A program made the position numbers and the translations under genes. The notes under the pieces are model-generated. The model was given only the letters and a program-made list of their open reading frames with translations, had not been told where the DNA came from and made no database searches. 5,721 nucleotides of DNA from Spirosoma fluviale (GTDB taxonomy: Bacteria; Bacteroidota; Bacteroidia; Cytophagales; Spirosomataceae). The DNA lies in contig CAMDSI010000140.1 of NCBI GenBank assembly GCA_945906915.1, forward strand, positions 1 through 5,721. Direction: 5' to 3'. Positions 1-5,408 of the stretch are shown one piece after another. Position 1 is the first letter of the stretch; the number at the start of each line of letters is the position of its first letter.

Positions 1-674
1 TCTTCCTTAAAGGATGTCACCACTACCTCACAAGAATAAGGAATCTCCTTCTTGTAATTCAAGAAAATCTTCTCTCTAACAATCTCAGAGGCAAAGAATT
101 TTTCTGGTTTATCCGTCAGTTCGTCCTTATCAAAAAAGGGCGGATGAACTGGCAAATGTTCCATGAGGTGACTAAAGATTTGGTCCAAATGAACCGATTC
201 TAAAGCCGATATAGGGATAATCGGACGACCAGGGAAAATCCCCTGCCAATACGCGACTTTCTCCTCTAATTTCTCTATGGTCACTAAATCGATCTTGTTT
301 AATAAAACAAGAATAGGTGTTTCTGTGAAATCTTTCCAATTGGTCAAAAAGTCCAAATCTTCAAATTCATCAAAAACATCCGTCACATACAACACGACAT
401 CCGCATCCTCTATGGAGCTTTTAACGAAAGACATCATGGATTTATGCAATTCGTACTTAGGTAATAAAACCCCAGGCGTATCTGAGTAAACGATCTGGTA
501 TTCAGTACCCTTATGTTCTCCATTCAGCATCCCCAAAATTCGGTGACGCGTAGTTTGCGCCTTCGAGCTCACAATCGAAAGCCTTTCCCCCACTAAAGCA
601 TTCATCAGCGTGCTCTTTCCTACATTGGGTTTCCCAATAATACTAATAAAGCCTGCCTTGTGTTCCGGGGTCAT
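1..674 (-). CDS. era: GTPase Era, ribosome small-subunit assembly factor (C-terminal part outside window)
   Basis: Era is an essential GTPase that binds the 3' end of 16S rRNA through a KH domain and helps mature the 30S subunit, acting in the cytoplasm and near the membrane. The translation from the ATG at 674 gives 224 residues before the window ends. All GTPase motifs are visible: G1 GKPNVGKS at residues 14-21, G2 threonines T41/T42, G3 DTPG at 65-68, G4 NKID at 126-129 and G5 SAL at 156-158. From about residue 190 the Era-type KH domain begins (EIVREKIF...Y..EIPYSCEV). Era proteins are usually about 290-300 residues, so roughly 70 C-terminal residues are missing because of the window edge, not a mutation. 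The related GTPase Der is excluded because it has two G domains and no such KH start. No stop or frameshift is seen. A TAnnTTTG box lies 52 nt upstream of the start. Confidence 0.96.
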   Translation of the reverse strand, partial: MTPEHKAGFISIIGKPNVGKSTLMNALVGERLSIVSSKAQTTRHRILGMLNGEHKGTEYQIVYSDTPGVLLPKYELHKSMMSFVKSSIEDADVVLYVTDVFDEFEDLDFLTNWKDFTETPILVLLNKIDLVTIEKLEEKVAYWQGIFPGRPIIPISALESVHLDQIFSHLMEHLPVHPPFFDKDELTDKPEKFFASEIVREKIFLNYKKEIPYSCEVVVTSFKE

Positions 675-725
675 AGAAATGTAAATAAAAGCTGCCTTAA
701 CTGAGAAAGACAAGAATAATATCTA

Positions 726-733
726 CAAAGATA
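726..733 (-). promoter_or_regulatory. Predicted -7 box of the era promoter
   Basis: On the minus strand this reads TATCTTTG, an exact match to the Bacteroidota -7 consensus TAnnTTTG. Transcription would start near 719, leaving a leader of about 45 nt before the era ATG at 674. The matching -33 element is weak: a T-rich stretch (GTTTC, around 752-756) lies at roughly the right distance but there is no clean TTG. It directly abuts the -33 element of the divergent tRNA promoter. Confidence 0.6.
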
Positions 734-734
734 C

Positions 735-765
735 TTGTTTTTTCTGAAAGAAACGTGCATCTTTG
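735..765 (+). promoter_or_regulatory. Predicted promoter of the initiator tRNA gene
   Basis: TTG at 735-737 and CATCTTTG at 758-765 are separated by 20 nt, which fits the Bacteroidota -33/-7 arrangement with one mismatch (CA for TA) in the -7 box. Transcription would begin near 772, about nine bases before the mature tRNA 5' end. The region overlaps the promoter of era on the other strand. Confidence 0.6.
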
Positions 766-780
766 CACTCCCAATTATAT

Positions 781-853
<73 letters not shown>

Positions 854-858
854 CATTG

Positions 859-889
859 AAAAGAGGTCTTGCAAAAGATCTCTTTTTTT
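859..889 (+). terminator. Intrinsic terminator of the tRNA gene
   Basis: An 11-bp stem (860-870 with 875-885, containing one G-U pair) closed by a GCAA tetraloop runs into seven T residues at 883-889. It begins only seven bases after the tRNA 3' end, so it should end the tRNA transcript. Confidence 0.88.
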
Positions 890-914
890 ATGCCCCCAAA
901 TCATCCCAAGACTT

Positions 915-946
915 GACCGCTAAATAAATACAAGACCGCTTAATAA
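915..946. repeat. Pair of 13-bp direct repeats upstream of the lytTR gene
   Basis: GACCGCTAAATAA (915-927) and GACCGCTTAATAA (934-946) differ at one base and start 19 bp apart. They lie between the tRNA terminator and the predicted -7 box of the LytTR gene, roughly 46-77 bp before its expected transcription start. LytTR proteins typically bind pairs of short direct repeats about two helical turns apart, so this is a candidate operator; the 19-bp period is slightly shorter than the usual 21 or so. Confidence 0.5.
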
Positions 947-977
947 TTCTTTTTACCAAATATCTTCTCAAATAGCT

Positions 978-985
978 TAGGTTTG
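978..985 (+). promoter_or_regulatory. Predicted -7 box of the lytTR gene
   Basis: TAGGTTTG matches the TAnnTTTG consensus exactly. The start site would be near 992, giving a leader of about 13 nt. No TTG is found about 20 nt upstream (only a T-rich run near 949-954), which would be expected if the promoter needs an activator bound further upstream. Confidence 0.5.
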
Positions 986-1004
986 TTTGTAATCTGACCA
1001 AAGA

Positions 1005-1319
1005 ATGAGAAAAACCTTGAAAATTCCCGGAATAGATCAATGCCCAGTGGAGGACATTGTCAGCATTGAAGGAAAAGGTAATTATACCACGATCTTTTTA
1101 AAGAATGGTCAAACCATTCTGATGGCTAAGACGCTTAAGAAATTTGAATCTCAACTGCGATTAGGCACTTTCCTTCGCATTCACAAGTCTTATTTAGTCA
1201 ACAAGCTAAATGTGATAGGGCATGACTTAATCGATACCAAGACGGTCAAAACAAGCTTAAATCAATCGCTTCCCGTATCTCGTAGAAAACTAGATCTCGT
1301 CAGGGGGCAATTAAGCTAA
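1005..1319 (+). CDS. Stand-alone LytTR DNA-binding regulator
   Basis: This 104-residue protein consists of essentially one LytTR domain, the beta-rich DNA-binding module of AgrA/LytR/AlgR-type regulators. Recognisable elements in order are the start strand with VEDIVSIEGKGNYT (15-28), the basic and hydrophobic stretch ILMAKTLKKFESQL (38-51), the family signature FLRIHKSYLVN (56-66), and the closing LPVSRRKLDLVR (89-100). There is no N-terminal receiver domain, no membrane segment and no adjacent histidine kinase in the window, so the signal it responds to is unknown. The ATG at 1005 is chosen because it starts just before the domain and sits 20 nt after a good -7 box. It is a single-gene unit ended by the hairpin at 1336-1367. 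DNA binding is well supported by homology; its targets are not visible except for a possible self-regulatory repeat upstream. Confidence 0.9.
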   Translation: MRKTLKIPGIDQCPVEDIVSIEGKGNYTTIFLKNGQTILMAKTLKKFESQLRLGTFLRIHKSYLVNKLNVIGHDLIDTKTVKTSLNQSLPVSRRKLDLVRGQLS

Positions 1320-1332
1320 AACATAATAACAT

Positions 1333-1367
1333 AAAAAAAGGGCCTCGATTTTCATCGAGGCCCTTTT
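1333..1367. terminator. Bidirectional terminator between lytTR and the OmpA-like gene
   Basis: A perfect 14-bp stem (1336-1349 with 1354-1367) closed by TTTC is flanked by an A run at 1333-1339 on the left and ends in TTTT on the right. It lies 16 nt past the lytTR stop and 17 nt past the stop of the convergent OmpA-like gene. On the minus strand it gives seven T residues after the stem, so termination should be strongest for the OmpA-like gene; on the plus strand the T run is only four. Confidence 0.9.
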
Positions 1368-1384
1368 CATTTATTTACTAAAGC

Positions 1385-2284
1385 TTAGTTCCCTTGAGGA
1401 GACATTAAGCTAAAGAATTGATCTAATTTAGGCGTTACGATAATCTCCGTGCGGCGATTTTCTTTACGTCCCTTAGCTGTTTTATTAGCTGATGCAGGCT
1501 CAAATTCTCCGCGTCCACCCGCTGTTAAACGCTCTGGATCCACATCAAATTTCGTTTGTAATACACGAACCACGGAAGTAGCACGCTTAGCCGACAAATC
1601 CCAGTTATCTTGGATACAATCCGTAGAAATAGGCTGAGAATCTGTGTGCCCTTCTACTAATACGTCTAACTCTTTGTGGTCATTCAATACTTTCGCCACC
1701 TTCGCTAGAACAGCTATTGCTTTCGCATTTACCACTGAGCTACCTGAAGCAAACATTAAGTTATCAGAGATAGAGATATAAACCACCCCTTTCTTCACTT
1801 CTACCGTTACATCTTCATCATTCACATCCGCTAAAGAACGCTTCAAGTTCATCACTAAAGATAAATTCATTGAGTCTTTACGTTGAATAGACGAGTTCAA
1901 ATCCTTGATGTATTTTCCTTGCTCATTTAAGGCATCTAATGACTTACGGATACTTTCAGCACCTGATTTATTGATAACAGAAAGATCAGATAAACGATCT
2001 AATAAGTTCGTATTAGTCTTTTTGAAGTAATCCAATTGCTCTTGTAAAGTTTTCAATTGGCCATTTTTTGCTTCTAAATCCGAATCTCTCTTCTTTAATT
2101 CACCTTGAAGGCTAGCTGTTAAAGATTGACAATCCGATAAGTCTGCTTTTGATTTAGACAAAGCTGAACTACTAGATGCTTGTAATTGAGTTAATTGTGA
2201 TTCCAAATCCGCTAATTTCTTCTTTCCTACACAGGAAGTAAATAAGAAAGGCATTAACGCGAATACCAAAATTAATTTTTTCAT
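1385..2284 (-). CDS. OmpA-family peptidoglycan-binding lipoprotein with coiled-coil stalk
   Basis: The 299-residue protein probably links the outer membrane to peptidoglycan. It opens with a lipoprotein signal peptide, MKK then a hydrophobic core and LFTSC, with lipidated Cys18; the residues after it (VGKKK) are basic, not the acidic cluster linked to surface export, so periplasmic orientation is inferred. Residues about 23-135 are rich in L, Q, S, K and E with heptad-like spacing and look like a long coiled coil. The OmpA C-terminal domain covers about 165-285, with NLMFASGS (175-182), EGHTD (211-215) and LSAKRA (230-235). D215 and R234 match the Asp/Arg pair that grips diaminopimelate in OmpA. 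An extra segment between them (216-228, containing C223) resembles MotB-type domains, but the lipid anchor argues against a motor protein. ATG at 2284 is fixed by the signal peptide. It lies downstream of marR with its own promoter candidate. Confidence 0.9.
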   Translation of the reverse strand: MKKLILVFALMPFLFTSCVGKKKLADLESQLTQLQASSSSALSKSKADLSDCQSLTASLQGELKKRDSDLEAKNGQLKTLQEQLDYFKKTNTNLLDRLSDLSVINKSGAESIRKSLDALNEQGKYIKDLNSSIQRKDSMNLSLVMNLKRSLADVNDEDVTVEVKKGVVYISISDNLMFASGSSVVNAKAIAVLAKVAKVLNDHKELDVLVEGHTDSQPISTDCIQDNWDLSAKRATSVVRVLQTKFDVDPERLTAGGRGEFEPASANKTAKGRKENRRTEIIVTPKLDQFFSLMSPQGN

Positions 2285-2309
2285 AACGCTTATGTTTTTA
2301 TTTATCTGA

Positions 2310-2317
2310 CAAAAATA
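2310..2317 (-). promoter_or_regulatory. Predicted -7 box of the OmpA-like gene
   Basis: The minus strand reads TATTTTTG, a full TAnnTTTG match, 25 nt before the ATG at 2284. No clear TTG lies 19-20 nt upstream; that zone instead holds two CAAGTA direct repeats (2332-2337 and 2324-2329). Read-through from marR is also possible because no terminator is seen between the two genes. Confidence 0.5.
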
Positions 2318-2357
2318 AGGATCTACTTGAATACTTGTATCCCGAAATACGTTTTTT

Positions 2358-2804
2358 CTAGATAGTTTTTAATATTTCTCCGGCATCCACCTCCATAACT
2401 TGATTAACTGATGCCATAACTTCGAAAAAAGTCTTCATTTTTTCTGGCTCTACGCGATCATATATTAACTTATTAAAGGCGATAACACCCTTACGAGCCT
2501 GATCCCGCTTCTTCTTTCCTATCTCGGTTAAAAAAATCTTTACCACCCGCTTGTCTTCATAATTCGCAGAACGCTCAATCCACTTCTTGTCCTCTAAGGT
2601 CTTCAACATTCGGGTCAAAGAACGCGCCTCTAATCCCAGCGCTGGAGCAATTTTAGTCGCAGGGGTGCCATTTTTATCTATATGCAACAACACATAGCCA
2701 ATGGCCATGGTCATGTCAAACTGCGCTGCATAGGTGTTATACATGCGACTGATGGCATACCATCCTGTCTTAATATGGAAATCAATCGTATCTTCTGCTT
2801 TCAT
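2358..2804 (-). CDS. MarR-family transcriptional regulator
   Basis: A 148-residue winged-helix repressor or activator of the MarR family, which act as dimers on palindromic DNA and often respond to small phenolic, lipid or CoA-type ligands. Residues about 47-72 form the helix-turn-helix (TPATKIAPALGL then EARSLTRMLKTLEDKKWI), followed by the wing with the family hallmark DKR at 84-86 and VVKIFLT. Helical segments at both ends (about 5-30 and 95-145) would form the dimer interface. An in-frame ATG at 2873 would add 23 residues, but that start lies inside the terminator hairpin of the preceding gene and adds a stretch not typical of MarR; the ATG at 2804 gives a normal-length protein starting MKAEDTIDF. 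The ligand and targets cannot be read from sequence. A palindrome just upstream suggests self-regulation. No coupled efflux or catabolic gene is in the window. Confidence 0.9.
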   Translation of the reverse strand: MKAEDTIDFHIKTGWYAISRMYNTYAAQFDMTMAIGYVLLHIDKNGTPATKIAPALGLEARSLTRMLKTLEDKKWIERSANYEDKRVVKIFLTEIGKKKRDQARKGVIAFNKLIYDRVEPEKMKTFFEVMASVNQVMEVDAGEILKTI

Positions 2805-2838
2805 GTGAATCCTATTTGTATGCCTACCTACCTTTGGG

Positions 2839-2869
2839 CAAAAATGGACTAAAAAAAAATAGGATGCAA
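2839..2869 (-). promoter_or_regulatory. Candidate marR promoter overlapping the upstream terminator
   Basis: On the minus strand TTG (2869-2867) is followed after exactly 20 nt by CATTTTTG (2846-2839), a one-mismatch -7 box. Transcription would start near 2832, about 27 nt before the ATG at 2804. The TTG lies in the loop of the terminator hairpin of the upstream lipoprotein gene, so the terminator and promoter share DNA. Confidence 0.45.
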
Positions 2870-2881
2870 GCATCCTATTTT
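2851..2881 (-). terminator. Intrinsic terminator of the atpD-atpC-lipoprotein operon; also a near-perfect palindrome
   Basis: Reading the minus strand from 2881, an 11-bp perfect stem (2881-2871 with 2866-2856) closed by CTTG ends in a run of nine T (2859-2851). It begins 23 nt after the stop of the lipoprotein gene, which makes it the natural end of that operon. As double-stranded DNA it is a 26-bp palindrome with a two-base centre, so it could also be bound by a dimeric regulator. Confidence 0.88.
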
Positions 2882-2904
2882 CAAATTCCTATAAAAGCAA
2901 TCGA

Positions 2905-3477
2905 TTATTGTACTCGATTACCCTTCATTCTTTTAGAATTTACTTTCAATCCATTCAGTGAAGATTTCATGATCATCAAACGAACGCGAGGTGTTTTAGT
3001 CACTGACTTAGTCAAACCTTCGTATTTCTCATTGTAAACCAGGTATTTACTACCTTCAAAATTTAAACGAGAAATAGTAGAGTTACCCGTCTCATCCACT
3101 AATTGATAAAAATATTCTCCACGTTCTCCTAAAACAGGTGCAAAGATTAAGCTGTTAGATTCTTTAGCCGGATTATCAAAAGAAACCAATAATTTATCTC
3201 CGTCTTCCTTTAATAAAGTCCCTGGAGTTTGCTTCTCTAAATTGACGCGATTTATCGACTTCCCATTTTTAAATACTAAAGCTCCTGCTTTCACATTCGC
3301 ATCTGTCGAATTCATCTCTCTCTCTAAAATCAAGCCATTATCATTATAGAACTGGATCTTTTGAAGCGGAATATTGCTTTCCTTTACGGTGGCTAAAATT
3401 GACCCTGTTAAGAAGGCCTTTTCCGAGCATGAGCTCAATAAGACCGTTGCAAATAATAAGATGGCAAGTTTTTTCAT
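2905..3477 (-). CDS. Small lipoprotein of unknown function, co-transcribed with atpDC
   Basis: I do not recognise this 190-residue protein. It has a clear lipoprotein signal peptide: MKK, a hydrophobic core, and LLSSC with Cys17 as the lipidation site, followed by SEK. The mature part shows no membrane segment or Cys; it alternates short hydrophobic and polar stretches suggesting a beta-rich fold, with segments such as GALVFKNGKS (65-74), GTLLKEDGDKLLVSF (86-100) and GEYFYQLVDE (120-129). The C-terminus (about 158-190) is strongly basic, rich in K and R. The ATG at 3477 is 7 nt past the atpC stop, and no promoter or terminator separates them, so the gene should be expressed with the F1-ATPase subunits. 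The hairpin at 2851-2881 ends the unit. Location in the inner or outer membrane cannot be decided from sequence. A role with ATP synthase is suggested only by operon position. Confidence 0.85.
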   Translation of the reverse strand: MKKLAILLFATVLLSSCSEKAFLTGSILATVKESNIPLQKIQFYNDNGLILEREMNSTDANVKAGALVFKNGKSINRVNLEKQTPGTLLKEDGDKLLVSFDNPAKESNSLIFAPVLGERGEYFYQLVDETGNSTISRLNFEGSKYLVYNEKYEGLTKSVTKTPRVRLMIMKSSLNGLKVNSKRMKGNRVQ

Positions 3478-3484
3478 GAGAATG

Positions 3485-3715
3485 TTAGTTAACGCCTTCG
3501 GCTAAAACAAGTACTCGATTATTCAAAACTTCAACAACTCCTCCTTCGATTTGAAAGACCGTTTTATCCGCTGATAATTCTCCTTTAGCTAAAGTAGAAA
3601 CAATCGCTGCGTGGCCATTTAAAATTTGGAAGGAACCATTAACGCCAGGCAAAGTCACAACAGATGCTTCTGCTGAAAATACTTTACGATCCGGTGTAAT
3701 AATTTCTACAAACAT
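3485..3715 (-). CDS. atpC: F1-ATP synthase epsilon subunit, short form
   Basis: The epsilon subunit sits on the gamma stalk of F1 and helps couple it to the c-ring. This 76-residue protein contains only the N-terminal beta-sandwich: MFVEIITPDRKVF (1-13), LPGVNGSFQILNGHAAIV (22-39) and the closing strand NNRVLVLAEG (65-74). The C-terminal helical hairpin found in proteins of about 135 residues such as that of Escherichia coli, which inhibits ATP hydrolysis, is absent. This is the normal form in many Bacteroidota and is not a truncation: the following 7-nt gap and next gene show no remnant. It starts 8 nt after the atpD stop, as expected for the conserved atpD-atpC pair, with no visible Shine-Dalgarno sequence. 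Regulation of hydrolysis must rely on something other than an epsilon C-terminal domain. Confidence 0.95.
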   Translation of the reverse strand: MFVEIITPDRKVFSAEASVVTLPGVNGSFQILNGHAAIVSTLAKGELSADKTVFQIEGGVVEVLNNRVLVLAEGVN

Positions 3716-3723
3716 AATTTTAT

Positions 3724-5241
3724 TTATTTAGCAGCTTCAGCTAATAATTTTTCTCCTTTCACTACCGCATCCTCAATGGTTCCCACTAAGTTGAAAGCAG
3801 CTTCTGGTAAATTGTCATAACCTCCGTCGATGATTCCGTTGAAACCTTTGATCGTATCGTTAATGTCAACAAGAACGCCTTTTAAGCCGGTAAATTGTTC
3901 TGCCACGAAGAAAGGTTGTGACAAGAAACGCTGAACACGACGAGCGCGAGAAACGACTAATTTATCTTCTTCTGATAATTCATCCAAACCTAAGATCGCG
4001 ATGATATCTTGTAATTCCTTGTAACGTTGTAAAATTTCTTTCACCCGTTGAGCTGTATTGTAGTGAGCATCTCCTAAAACTTCAGCAGATAAAATACGGG
4101 AGGAGGAATCTAATGGATCCACCGCAGGGTAGATACCTAATTCTGCAATCTTACGTGATAATACGGTTGTTGCATCTAAGTGGGCAAACGTAGTTGCCGG
4201 AGCTGGATCCGTTAAGTCATCGGCAGGTACGTAAACCGCTTGTACCGATGTAATGGAACCACGCTTCGTCGAAGTGATACGCTCTTGCATCGCACCCATT
4301 TCTGTTGCTAGGGTTGGTTGGTAACCTACCGCAGATGGCATACGACCTAATAGGGCAGATACCTCAGAACCCGCTTGTGTAAAACGGAAGATGTTATCGA
4401 TAAAGAATAGGATATCACGACCTTGACCTTCGCCATCCCCATCACGGAAATATTCCGCTACGGTTAATCCTGATAAAGCTACACGTGCACGTGCTCCAGG
4501 AGGCTCGTTCATTTGACCGAACACTAAGGTGGCTTGAGACTTCGCAAGTTCTGTTTGATCTACTTTAGATAGATCCCACTCACCCGCTTCCATCGCGTGC
4601 TTAAATTCCTCCCCATACTTAATAACGCCTGACTCGATCATCTCACGTAATAAGTCGTTACCCTCACGAGTACGCTCACCTACACCTGCGAATACCGAAA
4701 GACCTTCGTATGCTTTAGCAATATTATTAATCAACTCCATGATCAATACGGTTTTACCTACACCGGCACCACCGAACAAACCAATTTTACCTCCTTTAAC
4801 ATAAGGAGCTAATAAGTCAATCACTTTAATTCCTGTGAATAAAACTTCTGTTGTAGTTGCTAATTCATCAAATTTAGGCGCTGCACGGTGAATCGGCAGA
4901 CCTTTATCAGACTTAGGCTGAGCGATACCATCGATGGCATCCCCTACTACGTTAAACAAACGCCCTTTAATTCCTTCGCCAGTCGGCATCGTCATCGGAG
5001 TTCCTTTATCGATTACCTCTTGACCGCGCTGAAGACCTTCCGTTCCTTCCATCGCAATTGTTCTCACGCGATCCTCTCCTAAGTGCTGTTGCACCTCAAG
5101 GACAAGCGTTTGACCATTTGATTTCGTTACTGAAAGAGCATTCAAGATCGCTGGTAAATGTGATCCTTCACCTTCGAAGCTCACATCGACAACGGGTCCA
5201 ATTACTTGCGTAACTTTTCCTTTATTAACTGCGTTTACCAT
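3724..5241 (-). CDS. atpD: F1-ATP synthase catalytic beta subunit
   Basis: The beta subunit carries the catalytic nucleotide sites of F1-ATPase and makes ATP from ADP and phosphate as the gamma stalk turns. The 505-residue protein has the N-terminal barrel (about 8-85), the P-loop GGAGVGKT at 157-164 with K163 and T164, the catalytic glutamate E189 in GERTREG, Walker B ILFFID with D282, the adenine-stacking tyrosine Y371, the family signature PAVDPLDSSS (372-381) and DELSEED at 420-426 that pushes gamma. It is about 45 residues longer than the E. coli protein. Much of the excess is an insertion near 207-236 between GNDLLREM and LVFGQMNEPPG, plus a few residues at GDGEGQG (268-274). First gene of an operon with atpC and a lipoprotein; alpha, gamma and Fo genes are not in the window, consistent with the split arrangement seen in Bacteroidota. 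ATG at 5241 has an A+T-rich leader without Shine-Dalgarno. Confidence 0.98.
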   Translation of the reverse strand: MVNAVNKGKVTQVIGPVVDVSFEGEGSHLPAILNALSVTKSNGQTLVLEVQQHLGEDRVRTIAMEGTEGLQRGQEVIDKGTPMTMPTGEGIKGRLFNVVGDAIDGIAQPKSDKGLPIHRAAPKFDELATTTEVLFTGIKVIDLLAPYVKGGKIGLFGGAGVGKTVLIMELINNIAKAYEGLSVFAGVGERTREGNDLLREMIESGVIKYGEEFKHAMEAGEWDLSKVDQTELAKSQATLVFGQMNEPPGARARVALSGLTVAEYFRDGDGEGQGRDILFFIDNIFRFTQAGSEVSALLGRMPSAVGYQPTLATEMGAMQERITSTKRGSITSVQAVYVPADDLTDPAPATTFAHLDATTVLSRKIAELGIYPAVDPLDSSSRILSAEVLGDAHYNTAQRVKEILQRYKELQDIIAILGLDELSEEDKLVVSRARRVQRFLSQPFFVAEQFTGLKGVLVDINDTIKGFNGIIDGGYDNLPEAAFNLVGTIEDAVVKGEKLLAEAAK

Positions 5242-5287
5242 TTGAATTTTAATTTGTTAGCTAAAAAACTAAATTTTAAGTTGTTTA

Positions 5288-5306
5288 CGAATGCGTATAA
5301 CATTCG
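5288..5306 (-). promoter_or_regulatory. Inverted repeat at the predicted 5' end of the atpD transcript
   Basis: CGAATG (5288-5293) and CATTCG (5301-5306) form a 6-bp stem with a 7-nt loop. The predicted transcription start from the -7 box at 5312-5319 falls near 5305, so the stem would sit at the very 5' end of the mRNA. It could stabilise the message or be a DNA operator; neither is shown. Confidence 0.35.
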
Positions 5307-5311
5307 GACTG

Positions 5312-5343
5312 CAAAATTAGCCTCTAAATTCGAATTTACCAAA
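5312..5343 (-). promoter_or_regulatory. Predicted atpD operon promoter
   Basis: The minus strand has TTTG (5343-5340), a 20-nt spacer, and TAATTTTG (5319-5312), a full match to both Bacteroidota housekeeping promoter elements, followed by CA as is common after the box. The start site would be near 5305, leaving a leader of about 64 nt. This is the best promoter in the window, as expected for ATP synthase. Confidence 0.75.
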
Positions 5344-5371
5344 ACTGAAATTAGTATTTTTCAACTATTTT

Positions 5372-5388
5372 TTGCCAAAATCAGGCAA
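5372..5388. repeat. Short inverted repeat between the divergent atpD and membrane-protein genes
   Basis: TTGCC (5372-5376) and GGCAA (5384-5388) form a 5-bp inverted repeat with a 7-bp centre. It lies about 29 bp upstream of the atpD -33 element and 58 bp before the plus-strand gene. There is no T run, so it is not a terminator; it may be a protein-binding site or chance. The rest of the 205-bp intergenic region is A+T-rich and shows nothing else beyond the promoters noted. Confidence 0.2.
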
Positions 5389-5408
5389 TTTCTTTGAATG
5401 AATCGTAG

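Noticed and set aside
277..489. Plus-strand open frame of 70 codons
   Set aside because: It is antisense to era, whose GTPase motifs G3 and G4 are encoded here; the plus-strand product is low-complexity and matches nothing known.
1449..1637. Plus-strand open frame of 62 codons
   Set aside because: It is antisense to the conserved OmpA domain of the lipoprotein gene and has no supporting promoter or domain.
1385..2284. OmpA-like gene as flagellar MotB, suggested by the NWDLSAKRA motif
   Set aside because: It has a lipobox and no N-terminal membrane helix with the MotB proton-binding aspartate, and there is no MotA partner.
2337..2350. GTAT/ATAC inverted repeat between marR and the OmpA-like gene as a marR terminator
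   Set aside because: The stem has only four pairs and, in the direction of marR transcription, is not followed by a T run.
2805..2873. Longer marR form starting at the ATG at 2873
   Set aside because: That ATG lies within the terminator hairpin of the upstream gene and upstream of the expected transcript start; the extra 23 residues do not look like a MarR N-terminus.
2816..3037. Plus-strand open frame of 73 codons
   Set aside because: It covers the terminator hairpin and the antisense of the lipoprotein gene end; no coding features.
3485..3715. atpC as a truncated pseudogene
   Set aside because: The 76-residue length is usual for the phylum, the beta-sandwich is intact and the next gene begins 7 nt later with no remnant of a C-terminal domain.
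5018..5034. Another GACCGC match inside atpD as a third LytTR repeat
   Set aside because: Only six bases match, it is in coding sequence and there is no paired copy at the right distance.
4888..5082. Plus-strand open frame of 64 codons
   Set aside because: It lies antisense inside atpD, where the minus strand encodes a highly conserved protein.
5206..5397. Plus-strand open frame of 63 codons crossing the atpD start
   Set aside because: Its product is A+T-driven (rich in N, F, K), and it overlaps the atpD start codon and promoter.
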